A stretch of DNA of 64,000 bases from Deinococcus multiflagellatus (GCF_020166415.1 NZ_JAIQXV010000011.1:1-64000); one strand, 5' to 3'. Positions 39,469 through 51,935 are shown, numbered from the stretch's first letter. Notes: a model not told the origin generated them from the sequence alone. Numbers and translations: made by a program.

Positions 39469-40422
39469 TCGTTCGAGCGTGCGCCGGTGCTGCCCACCCT
39501 GGCCCAGTTGCGGGCCCTGCTGGCCGTGGCCGAGGCTGGCGGCTTCAGTGAAGCGGCGGCCAGGACGGGTGCGTCGCAGTCGTCGCTGAGCGAGGCGGTG
39601 GCCAAGCTGGAGGCGCTGACCGCGCGGCCCCTGCTGCGCCGGGGCCGGGGCGGCGCGGTGCCCACCCCAGCGGGCGAGCGGCTGCTGGCTTACGCCCGCC
39701 TGAGCCTGCAGGCCGCCGAGGACGCGCTGCACGCCGCGCAGGAGGGCGGGGCGCTGTCGGGGACCGTACGGGTGGCGTCGTTTCGCTCCACCGCCACCCA
39801 CCTGCTGCCGCCGGCGCTGGCGGCCTTCCGCACGGCCCACCCGGGCGTGCGTGTACAGCTACTGGACGGCGAAACCGAGGGCGGCGGCGAGGCCCTGGTG
39901 CGCAGCGGGCAGGCCGACGCCGCCATCGTGATCGGTGAGCACAGCCCGGACCTGCGCCTGACCCCGCTGATCGTGGATGAATACTTGTTCGTGGCCCCGG
40001 CCTCGCGCGGCACGCACCCGGTGGCCCCGGCCGAACTGGCCCAGGGCCCGCTGCTGCTGCCCGGCGGCCTGAACTCCTGCCACCGCCGCGTGATGGCCTA
40101 CCTGCGCGGCTGCGGCCTGAGCGCCGACCAGATCAGCGAGGTGGGCGAGGACAGCGTGATTCTGGGCATGGTGGCGCACGGCCTGGGCGTCAGCGTGATG
40201 CCCCGGCTGGCCCTGACCCCGCAGCCGGGCGGCGTGGTGGCCCTGCCGCTGCCTGAACCCCTGGCCCGGCCGCTGGCGCTCGCTACCCTGCCGCACCGCG
40301 CGGGGCTGCCCCTTCTACGCGCCTTCAGTATTGCCCTGCAGGGCGCCCTGACCTGCCTGCCCCCGGACACCGCGCCCCGGCCTGGCCCCGGTCCCCGCCC
40401 GGCGCCGCCTCTGCTACATTAG
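39466..40422 (+). CDS. LysR family transcriptional regulator (OxyR-like)
   Basis: A 318-residue LysR protein. The winged helix-turn-helix is at about residues 10-70 (TLAQLRALLAVAEAGGFSEAA, then ASQSSLSEAVAKLE). The effector domain has two cysteines (in NSCHRR and RGCGLS), eleven residues apart, in the region where E. coli OxyR has its peroxide-sensing pair at nine residues apart; redox sensing is possible but not shown. The C-terminal end is Pro-rich. The stop overlaps the promoter of the cysS leader. Confidence 0.8.
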   Translation: MSFERAPVLPTLAQLRALLAVAEAGGFSEAAARTGASQSSLSEAVAKLEALTARPLLRRGRGGAVPTPAGERLLAYARLSLQAAEDALHAAQEGGALSGTVRVASFRSTATHLLPPALAAFRTAHPGVRVQLLDGETEGGGEALVRSGQADAAIVIGEHSPDLRLTPLIVDEYLFVAPASRGTHPVAPAELAQGPLLLPGGLNSCHRRVMAYLRGCGLSADQISEVGEDSVILGMVAHGLGVSVMPRLALTPQPGGVVALPLPEPLARPLALATLPHRAGLPLLRAFSIALQGALTCLPPDTAPRPGPGPRPAPPLLH

Positions 40423-40511
40423 GGCCATGTTGACCCTGTGTTGCCCGTCCTAGCGGCCCGCAGCCCTGGTCTGCCGCGTCGCGCCCCATCCTCTTGGCGG
40501 CGCGGTTTTTT
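40415..40511 (+). promoter_or_regulatory. Candidate cysS attenuator leader
   Basis: TACATT (40415-40420) is followed six nt later by a tiny leaderless reading frame (40427-40453) carrying tandem Cys codons. After its stop, GCGG...CAG (40454-40463) can pair with CTGCCGC (40471-40477) as an antiterminator, or the CCGCGTCGCGCC...GGCGGCGCGG segment (40474-40505) can fold as a terminator before TTTTTT (40506-40511). Ribosome stalling at Cys codons would favour readthrough into cysS. The exact pairing needs folding. Confidence 0.65.
40427..40453 (+). CDS. cysS leader peptide
   Basis: Eight codons reading M-L-T-L-C-C-P-S before TAG, six nt after a TACATT -10 box (leaderless). Two adjacent Cys codons (TGT TGC) are strikingly rich for so short a frame and lie ahead of a terminator and of cysteinyl-tRNA synthetase, the pattern of ribosome-mediated attenuation. 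The frame is too short for homology support. Confidence 0.6.
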   Translation: MLTLCCPS

Positions 40512-40550
40512 ATTGCCCCACTTGCCCTGCCTCTGTGCACAGGAGCCCCC

Positions 40551-42020
40551 ATGACCCACCCCCAGCCGGACCCCCACATCGTTCTGTACGACACCCTGCA
40601 GCGCCAGAAGGTGCCCTTTGTGCCGACCACGCCGGGCCGCGTGGGCATGTACCTGTGCGGGCCCACGGTGTACAGCGACGCCCACCTGGGCCACGCCAAG
40701 AAAGAGGTGGCCTTCGACGTGATCCGGCGCGCGTTTGTGCATTTCGGGTATCAGGTGCGCTACGTGGCGAACATCACCGATGTGGGGCATCTGCAAAACG
40801 ACTCCGACGACGGCGAGGACAAGATGCTGGCCCGCGCCCGCCTGGAACAGCTGGAGCCCATGGAAGTGGCCGACAAGTACATGTGGTCGTTCGTAAAGGA
40901 CATGGAGGCCCTGAATGTCCTGAAGCCCAGCATCAACCCGCGTGCCACCGGGCACATCACCGAGCAGATTCAGCTCATTGCCGAACTGATCGAGCGCGGC
41001 CACGCCTACGAGTCGCAGGGCAGCGTGTATTTCGATGTGCGCTCGTGGCCCGAATACGGCAAGCTTTCGGGGCGCAAGCTGGACGACCAGGAAGAGGGCA
41101 CGCGCGAAGCCGTGCGCGAGGAAAAGCGCGACCCCCGCGACTTTGCCCTGTGGAAGCGGGCCGAGGCCGGGCACATCATGCGCTGGGACTCGCCGTGGGG
41201 CTTAGGCTTTCCGGGCTGGCACATTGAATGCAGCGCCATGAGCCTGAAGTACCTGGGCGAGGGCTTCGACATTCACGGCGGCGGCCTGGACCTGCAGTTT
41301 CCCCACCACGAGGCCGAAATTGCCCAGGCCGAGGCGGCCGGGCATCCCTTTGCCCGCTACTGGATGCACAACAACATGCTGACCATTGGCGGCGAGAAGA
41401 TGAGCAAGAGCAAGGGCAACTTCCTGACCATTCAGGACGTGCTGGCCCAGCACGACCCGATGGTGGTGCGCTTTCTGCTGGTGGGCAGCCACTACCGCTC
41501 GATTACCGAGTTCAGCGATGCGGCCTTTGAGAGTGCGCGCAGTGGCTACCGCCGCCTGAGCGAAGCCCTGAACGAAGTCGAGCGCCGCCTGCCCACCGCA
41601 CCTGCCGGCCAGGACGCCGCCCTGGACGCCAGGATCGCCGCCCACACCGCCGCCTTTGAGGACGCCATGCGCGACGACTTCAACACGCCCAAGGCGGTGG
41701 CGGCCCTCTTTGGCCTGACCACCGACCTGAACGCGGCGCTGAACGCGGGGCCGGTGCCACAGAGCACGCTGGAACGGGCGCGCGACGCCTACCGCACCCT
41801 GGGCGGCGATGTCCTGGGCCTGTTTGCCGACTCCGGCACGGCCGCCCGGGGCCAGGACGACACCGAAGTGGTGGGCGCCCTGATGGAACTGGTGCTCAAG
41901 GCCCGCCAGAACTACCGCCTGAACAAGCAGTACGCCGAGGCCGACGAACTGCGCGCCACCCTGACCCGCGTGGGCGTGACGGTAGAGGACACCAAGGACG
42001 GCCCCCGCTGGAAGCGCTGA
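40551..42020 (+). CDS. cysS: Cysteinyl-tRNA synthetase
   Basis: A 489-residue class I synthetase that charges tRNA-Cys. The HIGH-type motif is HLGH in [11 protein letters not shown], and KMSKS is present in EKMSKSKGN. Zinc-binding cysteine in YLCGPTVY and the CSAM segment are in place, and the C-terminal helical domain is complete. ATG 40551 follows AGGAG. The gene lies 97 nt downstream of the candidate leader peptide and terminator. A strong terminator follows 140 nt after the stop. Confidence 0.96.
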   Translation: MTHPQPDPHIVLYDTLQRQKVPFVPTTPGRVGMYLCGPTVYSDAHLGHAKKEVAFDVIRRAFVHFGYQVRYVANITDVGHLQNDSDDGEDKMLARARLEQLEPMEVADKYMWSFVKDMEALNVLKPSINPRATGHITEQIQLIAELIERGHAYESQGSVYFDVRSWPEYGKLSGRKLDDQEEGTREAVREEKRDPRDFALWKRAEAGHIMRWDSPWGLGFPGWHIECSAMSLKYLGEGFDIHGGGLDLQFPHHEAEIAQAEAAGHPFARYWMHNNMLTIGGEKMSKSKGNFLTIQDVLAQHDPMVVRFLLVGSHYRSITEFSDAAFESARSGYRRLSEALNEVERRLPTAPAGQDAALDARIAAHTAAFEDAMRDDFNTPKAVAALFGLTTDLNAALNAGPVPQSTLERARDAYRTLGGDVLGLFADSGTAARGQDDTEVVGALMELVLKARQNYRLNKQYAEADELRATLTRVGVTVEDTKDGPRWKR

Positions 42021-42159
42021 ACATAAAGGCCGGTGGGGCTGCATGAGCCGGCCGTGACAGAAGGCCCGTTCCTTACCTGAGCGGGCTGTCAGCAACGTGT
42101 CAGTCGGGCCATGTAGCATGACAGGCGAGCGGTGGTTTCACCCTCATCCTTCCCTCCTT

Positions 42160-42199
42160 AAAGGACACGCCACCTCCCCCCCTGGGCGTGTCCTTTTTC
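42160..42199 (+). terminator. Intrinsic terminator downstream of cysS
   Basis: AAAGGACACGCC (42160-42171) pairs with GGCGTGTCCTTT (42185-42196) across a 13-nt loop, then TTCT. Confidence 0.85.
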
Positions 42200-42268
42200 T
42201 GTGTGGTGCGCCAGGGCAGGGCCGCGAACCTAAACAATTTGGAGGTGGGCGCCCTCTGGGGGGCAGAG

Positions 42269-42283
42269 TACACTCCGCGTATG
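42269..42283 (+). promoter_or_regulatory. Leaderless promoter of the DUF697-like gene
   Basis: TACACT (42269-42274), six nt, ATG 42281. Confidence 0.55.
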
Positions 42284-42856
42284 TTGCCCCCGCTTGTCAA
42301 ACAGGTGCTCGACAACTTCAACCTGGACGTGGACCCCACGCTGTCGCGCGAGGAAAACGCCGAGGAAGTCATCAAGAGTGCGGCGCTGCTTTCGGGGGCC
42401 ATTGCGGTGGAGCCCATTCCCTTCGCCGACATGTTCCTGATCACCCCGGTGCAGGGCAAGATGGTGCTGCACATCGGCAAGATTTATGGCTTCGACATCA
42501 CGCCGGAGCGCTCACTGGAAATTGCGCGCGAAATTGGCGTGACCATCGCCTACGGCATGGCGGCGCGGCAGGTGATGCGCGGGCTGGCCAAGCTGGCGTT
42601 GCCGGTGATTGGCGGCCTGATCACAGCCCCGGCGGTGTACGGCTGGACCTTCGCGCTGGGCCGGCTGGCGCAGAACTACTTCGAGCGCCGCGCCCTGGGC
42701 CTGCCGGATTCGCGGCGCGATCAGGTGAAGGTGGTGCAGGAAGCCAAGCGCGACTCGCGCCGCGTGCTGCCCGGCGCCCAGGACTTCTCCGATCTGGCCT
42801 CGGAGTTGCGCCGCCGCGCCGAGCAGAAAAACAGCGGCGGCCCTTCCCGCCACTAG
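42281..42856 (+). CDS. DUF697-like membrane-associated protein
   Basis: A 191-residue protein. Residues ~25-135 have the DUF697 look: an acidic N-terminal helix, an [11 protein letters not shown] stretch and two hydrophobic segments (about 90-130) with [21 protein letters not shown]697 proteins often associate with GTPases or membranes, but their role is unsettled. The tail is basic and charged ([12 protein letters not shown]). It is followed by a structured intergenic region with a terminator. Confidence 0.65.
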   Translation: MLPPLVKQVLDNFNLDVDPTLSREENAEEVIKSAALLSGAIAVEPIPFADMFLITPVQGKMVLHIGKIYGFDITPERSLEIAREIGVTIAYGMAARQVMRGLAKLALPVIGGLITAPAVYGWTFALGRLAQNYFERRALGLPDSRRDQVKVVQEAKRDSRRVLPGAQDFSDLASELRRRAEQKNSGGPSRH

Positions 42857-42859
42857 GTT

Positions 42860-42889
42860 GCTCGCTGTTGATCTTGAGATCAACCGAGC
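42860..42889 (+). other. Hairpin after the DUF697-like gene
   Basis: GCTCG-CT-GTTGATC, loop TTGA, GATCAAC-CGAGC (42860-42889): 12 base pairs with a two-nt bulge, starting four nt after the stop. There is no T-run. Confidence 0.65.
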
Positions 42890-42929
42890 AGGCTGGAACA
42901 GCGGCGTCGCAGAGCGAGCAGCGAAAAAA

Positions 42930-43072
42930 GTGCCTCGCCCCGGGAATGGAAACGTTTCTGCGCTGTTCTGAAGTATTGGCATGGAGGAGGGGCGAGGCAC
43001 TGAGCCCTGCTGGGGGTGGGCGGACCCCTCCTCTACCACCACGCGGCGCCGGTTCAGGCTGGCGCCGTTTTT
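42930..43072 (+). other. Structured intergenic region: 12-bp inverted repeat plus terminator
   Basis: GTGCCTCGCCCC (42930-42941) pairs perfectly with 42989-43000 across 47 nt. Downstream, CGGCGCC (43044-43050), a 10-nt loop and GGCGCCG (43061-43067) followed by TTTTT form an intrinsic terminator. A structured small RNA ending at the terminator is possible; a long 3' UTR is the simpler alternative. Confidence 0.55.
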
Positions 43073-43207
43073 CTGTGGCCCAGATGGGCTCTCTGTCTTC
43101 TCCACGTTCGCTTTTCCGGCCACCAAAGCGGGACAGAAACTGACGCAAGCTGACCGAAAGTTGAGAAGTCATCACATTGGAGTATGAAATTCGTCATGCA
43201 GTGGACG

Positions 43208-43222
43208 TATGCTGACCCCATG
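43208..43222 (+). promoter_or_regulatory. Leaderless promoter
   Basis: TATGCT (43208-43213), six nt, ATG 43220. It decides the start of the next gene. Confidence 0.55.
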
Positions 43223-43486
43223 AGCATCACCCGTCACTTCAGCGATACGCGGACGGACACGGGCCGCGTTCGGATTCTGATCCGCGCCGGCCTCGTGCTG
43301 CTGCACGCTGAGGGGGCCGGCTGGCAGCACAGCAGCCAGCACCACTCGGTGCAGGACGCCGCCCTGGAACTGGCGATGTTGCCCGAGGTGAGCGCCGAGC
43401 TGTACGCCAGTGCAATCAGCGATCTGGAACAGCAGTTGGCCCGCGACGGCCACGCCCCCGACGAACCCTACTCCGGCGCCGCCTGA
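43220..43486 (+). CDS. Small protein of unknown function
   Basis: An 88-residue protein, mostly helical in the second half (VQDAALELAMLPEVSAEL, then SAISDLEQQLARDG). There is no motif or membrane segment. An earlier in-frame ATG at 43184 exists, but the TATGCT box six nt before 43220 supports the shorter leaderless start. Codon bias is that of the genome. It is followed by a 14-bp hairpin. Confidence 0.6.
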   Translation: MSITRHFSDTRTDTGRVRILIRAGLVLLHAEGAGWQHSSQHHSVQDAALELAMLPEVSAELYASAISDLEQQLARDGHAPDEPYSGAA

Positions 43487-43515
43487 GCGCAGAGCAGCAG
43501 AAGAATTCGAGAACA

Positions 43516-43548
43516 CGCGCCGGTTAGAGCATGTCTCTAACCGGCGCG
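43516..43548 (+). terminator. 14-bp hairpin after the small gene
   Basis: CGCGCCGGTTAGAG (43516-43529) pairs exactly with 43535-43548 around a CATGT loop. The T-run is short (GTTTG), so termination is likely but not certain. Confidence 0.65.
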
Positions 43549-43618
43549 GCGCGTTTGGGGAGAGGGGTGCGGGGGTGAACCGGCCAGCGTTTTTCGGACG
43601 GCTCCAGGAAAACAGCTG

Positions 43619-43651
43619 GGCAGAGAGGCGTCACTCTGACGCCTCTCTGCC
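43619..43651. terminator. 15-bp hairpin, probable mqnC terminator
   Basis: GGCAGAGAGGCGTCA (43619-43633) pairs with TGACGCCTCTCTGCC (43637-43651) around CTC. On the minus strand it is followed by a TTTT run after a few nt, suiting termination of mqnC; a TTTC run is on the plus side. Confidence 0.6.
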
Positions 43652-43769
43652 TTTCTCCAGCCCTCTGCATCGACCACACACTGTACCCGCGACGAGCACG
43701 GCTTAAGCCCCCGCAGCTCGATCCCACAAGGCGTTTCAGGTGCCCGGCCGAACCAGCCTCCCCCCTCTT

Positions 43770-44954
43770 CTACTGCCCGGCGCCCACCGCCCGCGCCGCC
43801 TCGGGATTCTCGTCGGCGCGGCTGAGCACCGCCTCCGCATCGGGCCAGTCGATGATCTGAAAGCGGCTGTTGCGAATGGCGGGGGTAAAGCCCGCGTCCA
43901 CCGCAATGCGGATCAGTTCGCGCACGGTCGCGCGGTGGCGGCCATGCCCCCCGGCGGCCGACACCACGTTCTCTTCCAGCATGGTGCTGCCCAGGTCGTT
44001 GGCGCCGTAGTACAGCGCCGCCTGCGCCACCTTGAAGCCCTGTGCGGGCCACGACGCCTGCACGTTGGGAATGTTGTCCAGGGCGATGCGGGCAATCGCC
44101 AGTTGCTGCAGGTACTCGTGGGCGGTGGCGCCGGGTGCCTTGCCATGCAGGCGGGTGTGCTCGGTCTGCAGGGTCCACATGGCAAAGCCCGAAAAGCCGT
44201 TGCCACCGTAGTCGCGCAAGGCCTTGTCTTGCTGGTCGCGGATTTTGACGAGGTGGGCGGCGCGCTGGGCGTACGTTTCCCCGAAGCCGATCACCATGGT
44301 GGCAATCGTGTACAGCCCCTTGCGCTGCGCCGCGTCAATGATGCGGAACCAGTCCTCACTGCGAATGCGGGCGGGGGCCGCCTTGGCGCGCACCTCGTCT
44401 TCCAGGATCTCGCCGCCGGCCCCGGGCAGGCCGTCCAGGCCCGCTTCAATCAGGGTATCGAGCAGCGCGTCCAGGTCCAGCCCAAAGGTCTTTTCCATGA
44501 ACAGCACTTCTTCGGGCGAGAAGGCGTCAATGCGGATGGTGGGGTGGTGCGCTTTGACGTGGCGCAGCAGCCCCGTGTAGTAGTCCAGCCCCAGCTCGGG
44601 GTTCACGCCGCCCTGCAGCAGAATGCGGGTGCCGCCCACCGCCTCCAGTTCGCGGATCTTGGCGCTGATCTGTTCGTAATCCAGGGTGTAACTGTCCTTC
44701 TGGCGGCGGGTGCGGTAAAAGGCGCAGAAGTTGCAGCCCACATTGCAGATGTTCGTGTAATTGATGTTTCGGTCAATCAGGAACGTCACCACGCCGGGGT
44801 CGCGCCGCGCCAGGCGCAGGTGGTGGGCGGCGGCGGCGACCTCGGGCAGGGGCAGGTGATACAGCGCTTCGATCTCGCTGGGGGACAGGCGCTCGCCGCG
44901 CGTGGCCTGGTCAAGCAGCGCGGTCCCGGGGCCAGAGAGGGCGGGGGCGGTCAT
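43770..44954 (-). CDS. mqnC: Cyclic dehypoxanthinyl futalosine synthase
   Basis: A 394-residue radical SAM enzyme of the futalosine menaquinone pathway, which makes cyclic de-hypoxanthine futalosine. The [4Fe-4S] CxxxCxxC motif is Cys70, Cys74 and Cys77 in NICNVGCNFCAFY. Family marks ILLQGGVNPELGLDYYTGLLR, DAFSPEEV and PGAGGEIL are present. The related cofH/MqnE group has a similar core; MqnC is preferred on these motifs, though a swap cannot be fully excluded. TACGCT lies six nt before the ATG at 44954 on the minus strand. Confidence 0.88.
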   Translation of the reverse strand: MTAPALSGPGTALLDQATRGERLSPSEIEALYHLPLPEVAAAAHHLRLARRDPGVVTFLIDRNINYTNICNVGCNFCAFYRTRRQKDSYTLDYEQISAKIRELEAVGGTRILLQGGVNPELGLDYYTGLLRHVKAHHPTIRIDAFSPEEVLFMEKTFGLDLDALLDTLIEAGLDGLPGAGGEILEDEVRAKAAPARIRSEDWFRIIDAAQRKGLYTIATMVIGFGETYAQRAAHLVKIRDQQDKALRDYGGNGFSGFAMWTLQTEHTRLHGKAPGATAHEYLQQLAIARIALDNIPNVQASWPAQGFKVAQAALYYGANDLGSTMLEENVVSAAGGHGRHRATVRELIRIAVDAGFTPAIRNSRFQIIDWPDAEAVLSRADENPEAARAVGAGQ

Positions 44955-45204
44955 GGAGCCAGCGTAGCACCGCCCTGGAAGGCATTCGTCCATCCTGCCG
45001 CGTGGCGCTGGCCCCCCGTCCACGCGGCAGAAATCCGGCTGTCCTGGCCAGAGGGACTGCCGCCCGGGCTGGGCACACCCTGGCCGCACTGGGCAGCGGC
45101 GTACAGATTTTTTTCAGGCGGCCCGGGGCCGACACGTATAGTGCAAAAGGCAACTGCGGCCCGGAAGCACTGGAAGCGCTTCTGAGGCCCGGGGAGGTCT
45201 CGTT

Positions 45205-46271
45205 ATGAAGATCGGCATGATTGGGCTGGGCAAAATGGGCGGCAACATGGTGCTGCGCCTGACGGGCGGCGGCATTGACGTGACGGGGTACGACCGCAGT
45301 GCCGAGAGCGTGGCGCAGATTGAGGCCCAGGGCGCACGCGGCGCCCGCACGATGGACGACCTGATCGCGGCGCTGGGCGAGCCCGGGCAGCGGGCCGTGT
45401 GGATCATGGTGCCGGCCGGGCCCATCACGCAGGCGGTGATTGACGATCTGGCCGGGCGCCTCTCGCCGGGCGACATCATCATTGACGGCGGCAACAGCAA
45501 CTACAAAGACACCATGAAGCGCGCCGAGGAACTGGCCGCCCGGGGCCTGCACTTTGTGGACGTGGGCACCTCGGGCGGGGTGTGGGGCCTGAAAGAAGGC
45601 TACGCCATGATGATCGGCGGCCCCGAGGAAGCCGTGGAGCGCCTGCGCCCCGTCTTTGAGGTGCTGGCCCCCGCCGCTGACCGGGGCTGGGGCCGCATGG
45701 GCCCGGCGGGCAGCGGCCACTACGTGAAAATGGTCCACAACGGCATTGAGTACGGCATGATGCAGGCCTACGCCGAAGGCTTTGAGCTGATGAAGGCCCA
45801 CCAGACCTTTGGCCTGGACATGGCCCAGATTGCCGAACTGTGGCGCCACGGCAGCGTGGTGCGCAGCTGGCTGCTGGACCTGACCGCCGAGGCCCTGAAG
45901 AACAAGGCCGATTTCGACCAGCTTTCGGACTACGTGGCCGACAGCGGCGAGGGGCGCTGGACCATCATCGATTCGGTGGAACTGGGCGTGCCCACCCCGG
46001 TGATCACCCTGGCCACCCAGATGCGCTTTCGCAGCCAGCAGGAGGTCAGCTACGCCGGACAGATGCTCTCGGCCATGCGCCGGGCGTTCGGCGGGCACGC
46101 GGTCAAGACCATCGAGGCGCCCCGCCAGGAAGGGCTGGTGCCCGAGGTGGCCCCCGGCGACCACCCCAAGGCGGCGGCCCCCGAGAATATTGGGCAGACC
46201 AGCAGCGCGGGCGAGGGCAGCGCCGCCGAACAGCTGGGCGAAACCGGCCAGCAGCGCGTGAAGGGTGACGA

Positions 46272-46275
<4 letters not shown>
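45205..46275 (+). CDS. gnd: 6-phosphogluconate dehydrogenase (short form)
   Basis: A 356-residue decarboxylating dehydrogenase. It has the Rossmann motif GLGKMGGNM (about 7-15), [26 protein letters not shown], and the catalytic Lys in [20 protein letters not shown]. It is the short GndA/Bacillus-type form rather than the ~470-residue enteric one. The C-terminal ~45 residues after [10 protein letters not shown] are non-conserved and acidic. GGGAGG precedes the ATG. It converts 6-phosphogluconate to ribulose 5-phosphate and is first in the gnd-zwf-opcA operon. Confidence 0.92.
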
Positions 46276-47936
<1,661 letters not shown>

Positions 47937-47952
47937 GGGGGTGAGGCGACCT

Positions 47953-48903
47953 GTGACCCGGATCAGCCAGACCCCCGGCCAGCTGGGGCCGGTGGACACC
48001 ACCGTGCGCGGCGCCCAGACCACGCTGGACGAACTGTGGGTGCGCGCGGGCGTGGAAACGCGCGCCTACACCGGCAACATGATTGCCCTGACGGTGAAAA
48101 AGCACCTCGCGCGGGTGCAGGAGGCGCTCTCGGGCCTGGAGGGCCGCTACGCCGGGCGCCAGATCATTGGCGTGATGGACGGGGTGGGCGACCTGCTGGT
48201 GCACGCCAGTCTGGTGCCGCAGCAGGGCGGCCTGTACGTGGAGCGCCTGACGCTGGAAGCCAGCCCCGCGCAGCTGCAGGGCGCCATTTTGCCCCTGATT
48301 CGCACCGCCACTGTGAATCATGTGTGGTGGGGCGCCGACAGCCGCCCCGAAGGCCCGCTGCTGAGCGAACTCACCGAAATTGCCGATCAGGTGATCGTGG
48401 ACAGCCTGACGCTGGACGTGCCGCCCTCGCGCCACTACGCGCTGGCCGACCTGGGCTGGAGTCGCTCGGCGTCCTGGCGTGAGGCGCTGGCGCAGGTGTT
48501 CGATGTGCCGGAAGCGGCGCGGCAGCTCCCGCGCGTGACCGCCATGACCGTGCGCCACGCCGGCAAAAAGGACCTGCCCGCGCGGCTGTTCGCTGGCTTT
48601 GTGGCCGACACGTTGGGCTGGCGCGACCTGCGCACGGTGGACTTCCGCAGCGCCCGCTGTGGCCGTGAAAACGGCGACCTGTGCGGCGTGGAGCTGCGCG
48701 GCGAGGACGGCCTGCACATCGCCCTTCAGGCGCAGAGCGGCGATATCGTGCGGGTCGAAGCGCGCTGGGACGATGTGCAGCGGGTCTCAGAAGTGACCGT
48801 GCCGCAAATGACGCTGGCCCAGGGGCTGGCCCGTGTGATGGCCCGCCCCGAGCGCGGCGAAGTGTTCGAGCGCGCCTGGAGCATGGCCAAGGCGACGCTG
48901 TAG
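47953..48903 (+). CDS. opcA: Glucose-6-phosphate dehydrogenase assembly protein OpcA
   Basis: A 316-residue OpcA-family protein, which assembles or allosterically tunes G6PDH in cyanobacteria and actinobacteria. The N-terminal TLDELW motif and the R-I-A/V-T-x-N-M-I-A stretch ([10 protein letters not shown]) are typical. The start is put at the GTG at 47953, where GAGG lies 6 nt upstream; the GTG at 47941 has no room for a ribosome site. It is last in the gnd-zwf-opcA operon, and a terminator follows 18 nt later. The 6-phosphogluconolactonase gene usually found nearby is not in this window. Confidence 0.9.
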   Translation: MTRISQTPGQLGPVDTTVRGAQTTLDELWVRAGVETRAYTGNMIALTVKKHLARVQEALSGLEGRYAGRQIIGVMDGVGDLLVHASLVPQQGGLYVERLTLEASPAQLQGAILPLIRTATVNHVWWGADSRPEGPLLSELTEIADQVIVDSLTLDVPPSRHYALADLGWSRSASWREALAQVFDVPEAARQLPRVTAMTVRHAGKKDLPARLFAGFVADTLGWRDLRTVDFRSARCGRENGDLCGVELRGEDGLHIALQAQSGDIVRVEARWDDVQRVSEVTVPQMTLAQGLARVMARPERGEVFERAWSMAKATL

Positions 48904-48920
48904 CGAGCTAGGGTTCAAGG

Positions 48921-48959
48921 GAAGGCGGGTCCCTGTGGGCCCGCCTTCGTTTGTTGTTT
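48921..48959 (+). terminator. Terminator of the gnd-zwf-opcA operon
   Basis: GAAGGCGGG (48921-48929) pairs with CCCGCCTTC (48940-48948), followed by GTTTGTTGTTT. Confidence 0.9.
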
Positions 48960-49072
48960 GGCCCGTCAGAATGCCTCCGCCCCCTCCCCTGCTACACTGG
49001 CGCGGTTTCCCACCCACCATGACCAGCGGCGCTGCGCCCCACCCAAAGGGCCAGGGCGGCGGGAGGTTTTTG

Positions 49073-50545
49073 ATGCGAATTCACACGGCTCTTCTTCTGG
49101 CCAGCTCTGTGCTGCTGGCCGCCTGTGCCCCGCAGCGGGTCCCCGACTCTGCGGCGGCGCCCGCCGCCTCTTCCCTGGCCGCCCAGGCAGTCGTGCCGCA
49201 GGCCGGCGAGCTGGGCGCACACGATCCGGTGCTGTTCAAGGCCGGCAACACCTACTGCGTCATGTCCACCGGCGTGGAAAGTTCGGGGGCCCCGGGCGGC
49301 ATCCTGGTCCACCGGTCGGACGGTGGCCTGGGGGGCCCGTGGCGCACGCTGGGGGCCATTCCCGCCCCAGCCTGGGCCGCGCGCGAGTACGGCGCGAAGA
49401 ACATCTGGGCGCCGGAAGTGGTCTACAACGGCCAGGAACGCCGCTACTACCTGTATTACGCGGTGTCGCAGTTTGGCACCCGCAACTCGGCCATTGGGGT
49501 GGCCAGCAGCACCAACCCGTGTGCCACGACCACCTGGACCGACCACGGGCCCATGCTGCGTTCGGGCAGCGGCACCTCGTACAACGCCATTGACCCCAGC
49601 GTGCACTGGGACCCGGACAGCGGCTGGTGGCTGGCCTGGGGCTCGTTTTTCAGCGGCCTGAAAGTGCAGCGCCTGAGCAGCATGACCACCCTGACTGGCC
49701 CGGTCACCACCATCGCCTCGCGGCCTGGGGTCCCGAACAACCCGGTCGAGGCGCCCACAATCTTCAAGCGGGGCAACTTCTATTACCTGCTGGCCTCGTG
49801 GGACAGCTGCTGCAAGGGGCTGGCCAGCACCTACAAGACCGTGATGGGCCGCGCGACCAGTATCACCGGGCCCTACGTGGACCAGCAAGGCGTGCGCCTG
49901 GACCAGGGCGGCGGCACCGTCCTGCTGAACCACCGCGCAAACAAGCTGGGCCAGGGTGGCGGCGACGTGTACCAGGAGGGCGGCACCGTCTACTTTGCCC
50001 ACCACTACTACGACACCACTGCCGGGGGCAGCCCCAAGCTGGACATCAAGGCGCTGGAATGGAACGGCAACTGGCCCCGGTCCAGCGAGGCCACCGCCGG
50101 CTACCAGCTGAGCAGCGGCGCGGTGTACCGGCTGGTCAACCAGACCAGCGGCCTGTGCCTGGACGTGCAAAACGGGGTCGCCAGCCCGGCGGCGCAGCTG
50201 CAGCAGTGGGGCTGCAACGGGCAGGCCGCCCAGAATTTCCGTCTGGAAGCAGCGGGTGACGGCGCCTACCGCCTGCGCAGCCTGCTGGGCGCGCAGGACC
50301 ACTGCCTGGATGTGGCCAACGGGGACACCACCCCGGGCACCGACGTGCGCCTGTGGCCCTGCAACGGCCTGGGCGCCCAGCAGTGGATCCTGGAGGATAT
50401 GGGCGGCGGCTTCCACCGCCTCGTGGGCCCGCAGACGCGCCTGGCCCTGGACAACGTGAACGGCAGCGTGAACGCCGGCACCGAGGTCCGCACCTGGACC
50501 CCCAACGGCGCCGCAGCACAGAACTGGCGACTGGAACGGCGGTAA
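49073..50545 (+). CDS. GH43-type arabinanase lipoprotein with ricin-type lectin domain
   Basis: A 490-residue exported protein. The signal peptide ends in a lipobox (LLAACA). Residues ~45-340 form a five-bladed GH43-like fold: the first-blade Asp in [23 protein letters not shown] and the [16 protein letters not shown] strand carrying the catalytic acid Glu. Residues ~355-490 are a ricin B-type trefoil with three repeats ([14 protein letters not shown], [10 protein letters not shown] and LDNVNG, each ending QxW). This fits an arabinan-cutting surface enzyme with a carbohydrate-binding module. GGGAGG precedes the ATG. Confidence 0.82.
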   Translation: MRIHTALLLASSVLLAACAPQRVPDSAAAPAASSLAAQAVVPQAGELGAHDPVLFKAGNTYCVMSTGVESSGAPGGILVHRSDGGLGGPWRTLGAIPAPAWAAREYGAKNIWAPEVVYNGQERRYYLYYAVSQFGTRNSAIGVASSTNPCATTTWTDHGPMLRSGSGTSYNAIDPSVHWDPDSGWWLAWGSFFSGLKVQRLSSMTTLTGPVTTIASRPGVPNNPVEAPTIFKRGNFYYLLASWDSCCKGLASTYKTVMGRATSITGPYVDQQGVRLDQGGGTVLLNHRANKLGQGGGDVYQEGGTVYFAHHYYDTTAGGSPKLDIKALEWNGNWPRSSEATAGYQLSSGAVYRLVNQTSGLCLDVQNGVASPAAQLQQWGCNGQAAQNFRLEAAGDGAYRLRSLLGAQDHCLDVANGDTTPGTDVRLWPCNGLGAQQWILEDMGGGFHRLVGPQTRLALDNVNGSVNAGTEVRTWTPNGAAAQNWRLERR

Positions 50546-50735
50546 AGGGAGGTTTCAGGGTCCCCAGGTGAGGAGCGCAGGTCACCGTCTGCCTCCCCAC
50601 CTGGGGGCCCGCCCTGTGCGGGACTGGCTCGATTGGGCGCGTCCCCAAGATCTTCACCCTGAAGAGCCTGCTCCCGCACGCCCCCAGCCCCCTCCCTCCG
50701 TGCCACACCTCTCGTTTGCTCCAGGCGCCGCGCGG

Positions 50736-50748
50736 CATACTGCGCCGC

Positions 50749-50751
<3 letters not shown>
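50736..50751 (+). promoter_or_regulatory. Leaderless promoter of queG
   Basis: CATACT (50736-50741), seven nt, GTG 50749. Confidence 0.5.
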
Positions 50752-51861
<1,110 letters not shown>

Positions 51862-51920
51862 CCGTGGCCCCCATAAAGGGGGGATAGAGGTCTGACCATA
51901 CGGGGCGCCCCCGGCCCGTC

Positions 51921-51935
51921 TACCATGAGGCTGTG
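51921..51935 (+). promoter_or_regulatory. Leaderless promoter of the cyclotransferase gene
   Basis: TACCAT (51921-51926), six nt, GTG 51933. Confidence 0.5.

Noticed and set aside
50554..50640. Terminator after the GH43 gene
   Set aside because: CCCCAGGTG and CACCTGGGG can pair across a 20-nt-plus loop, but there is no T-run; not called.
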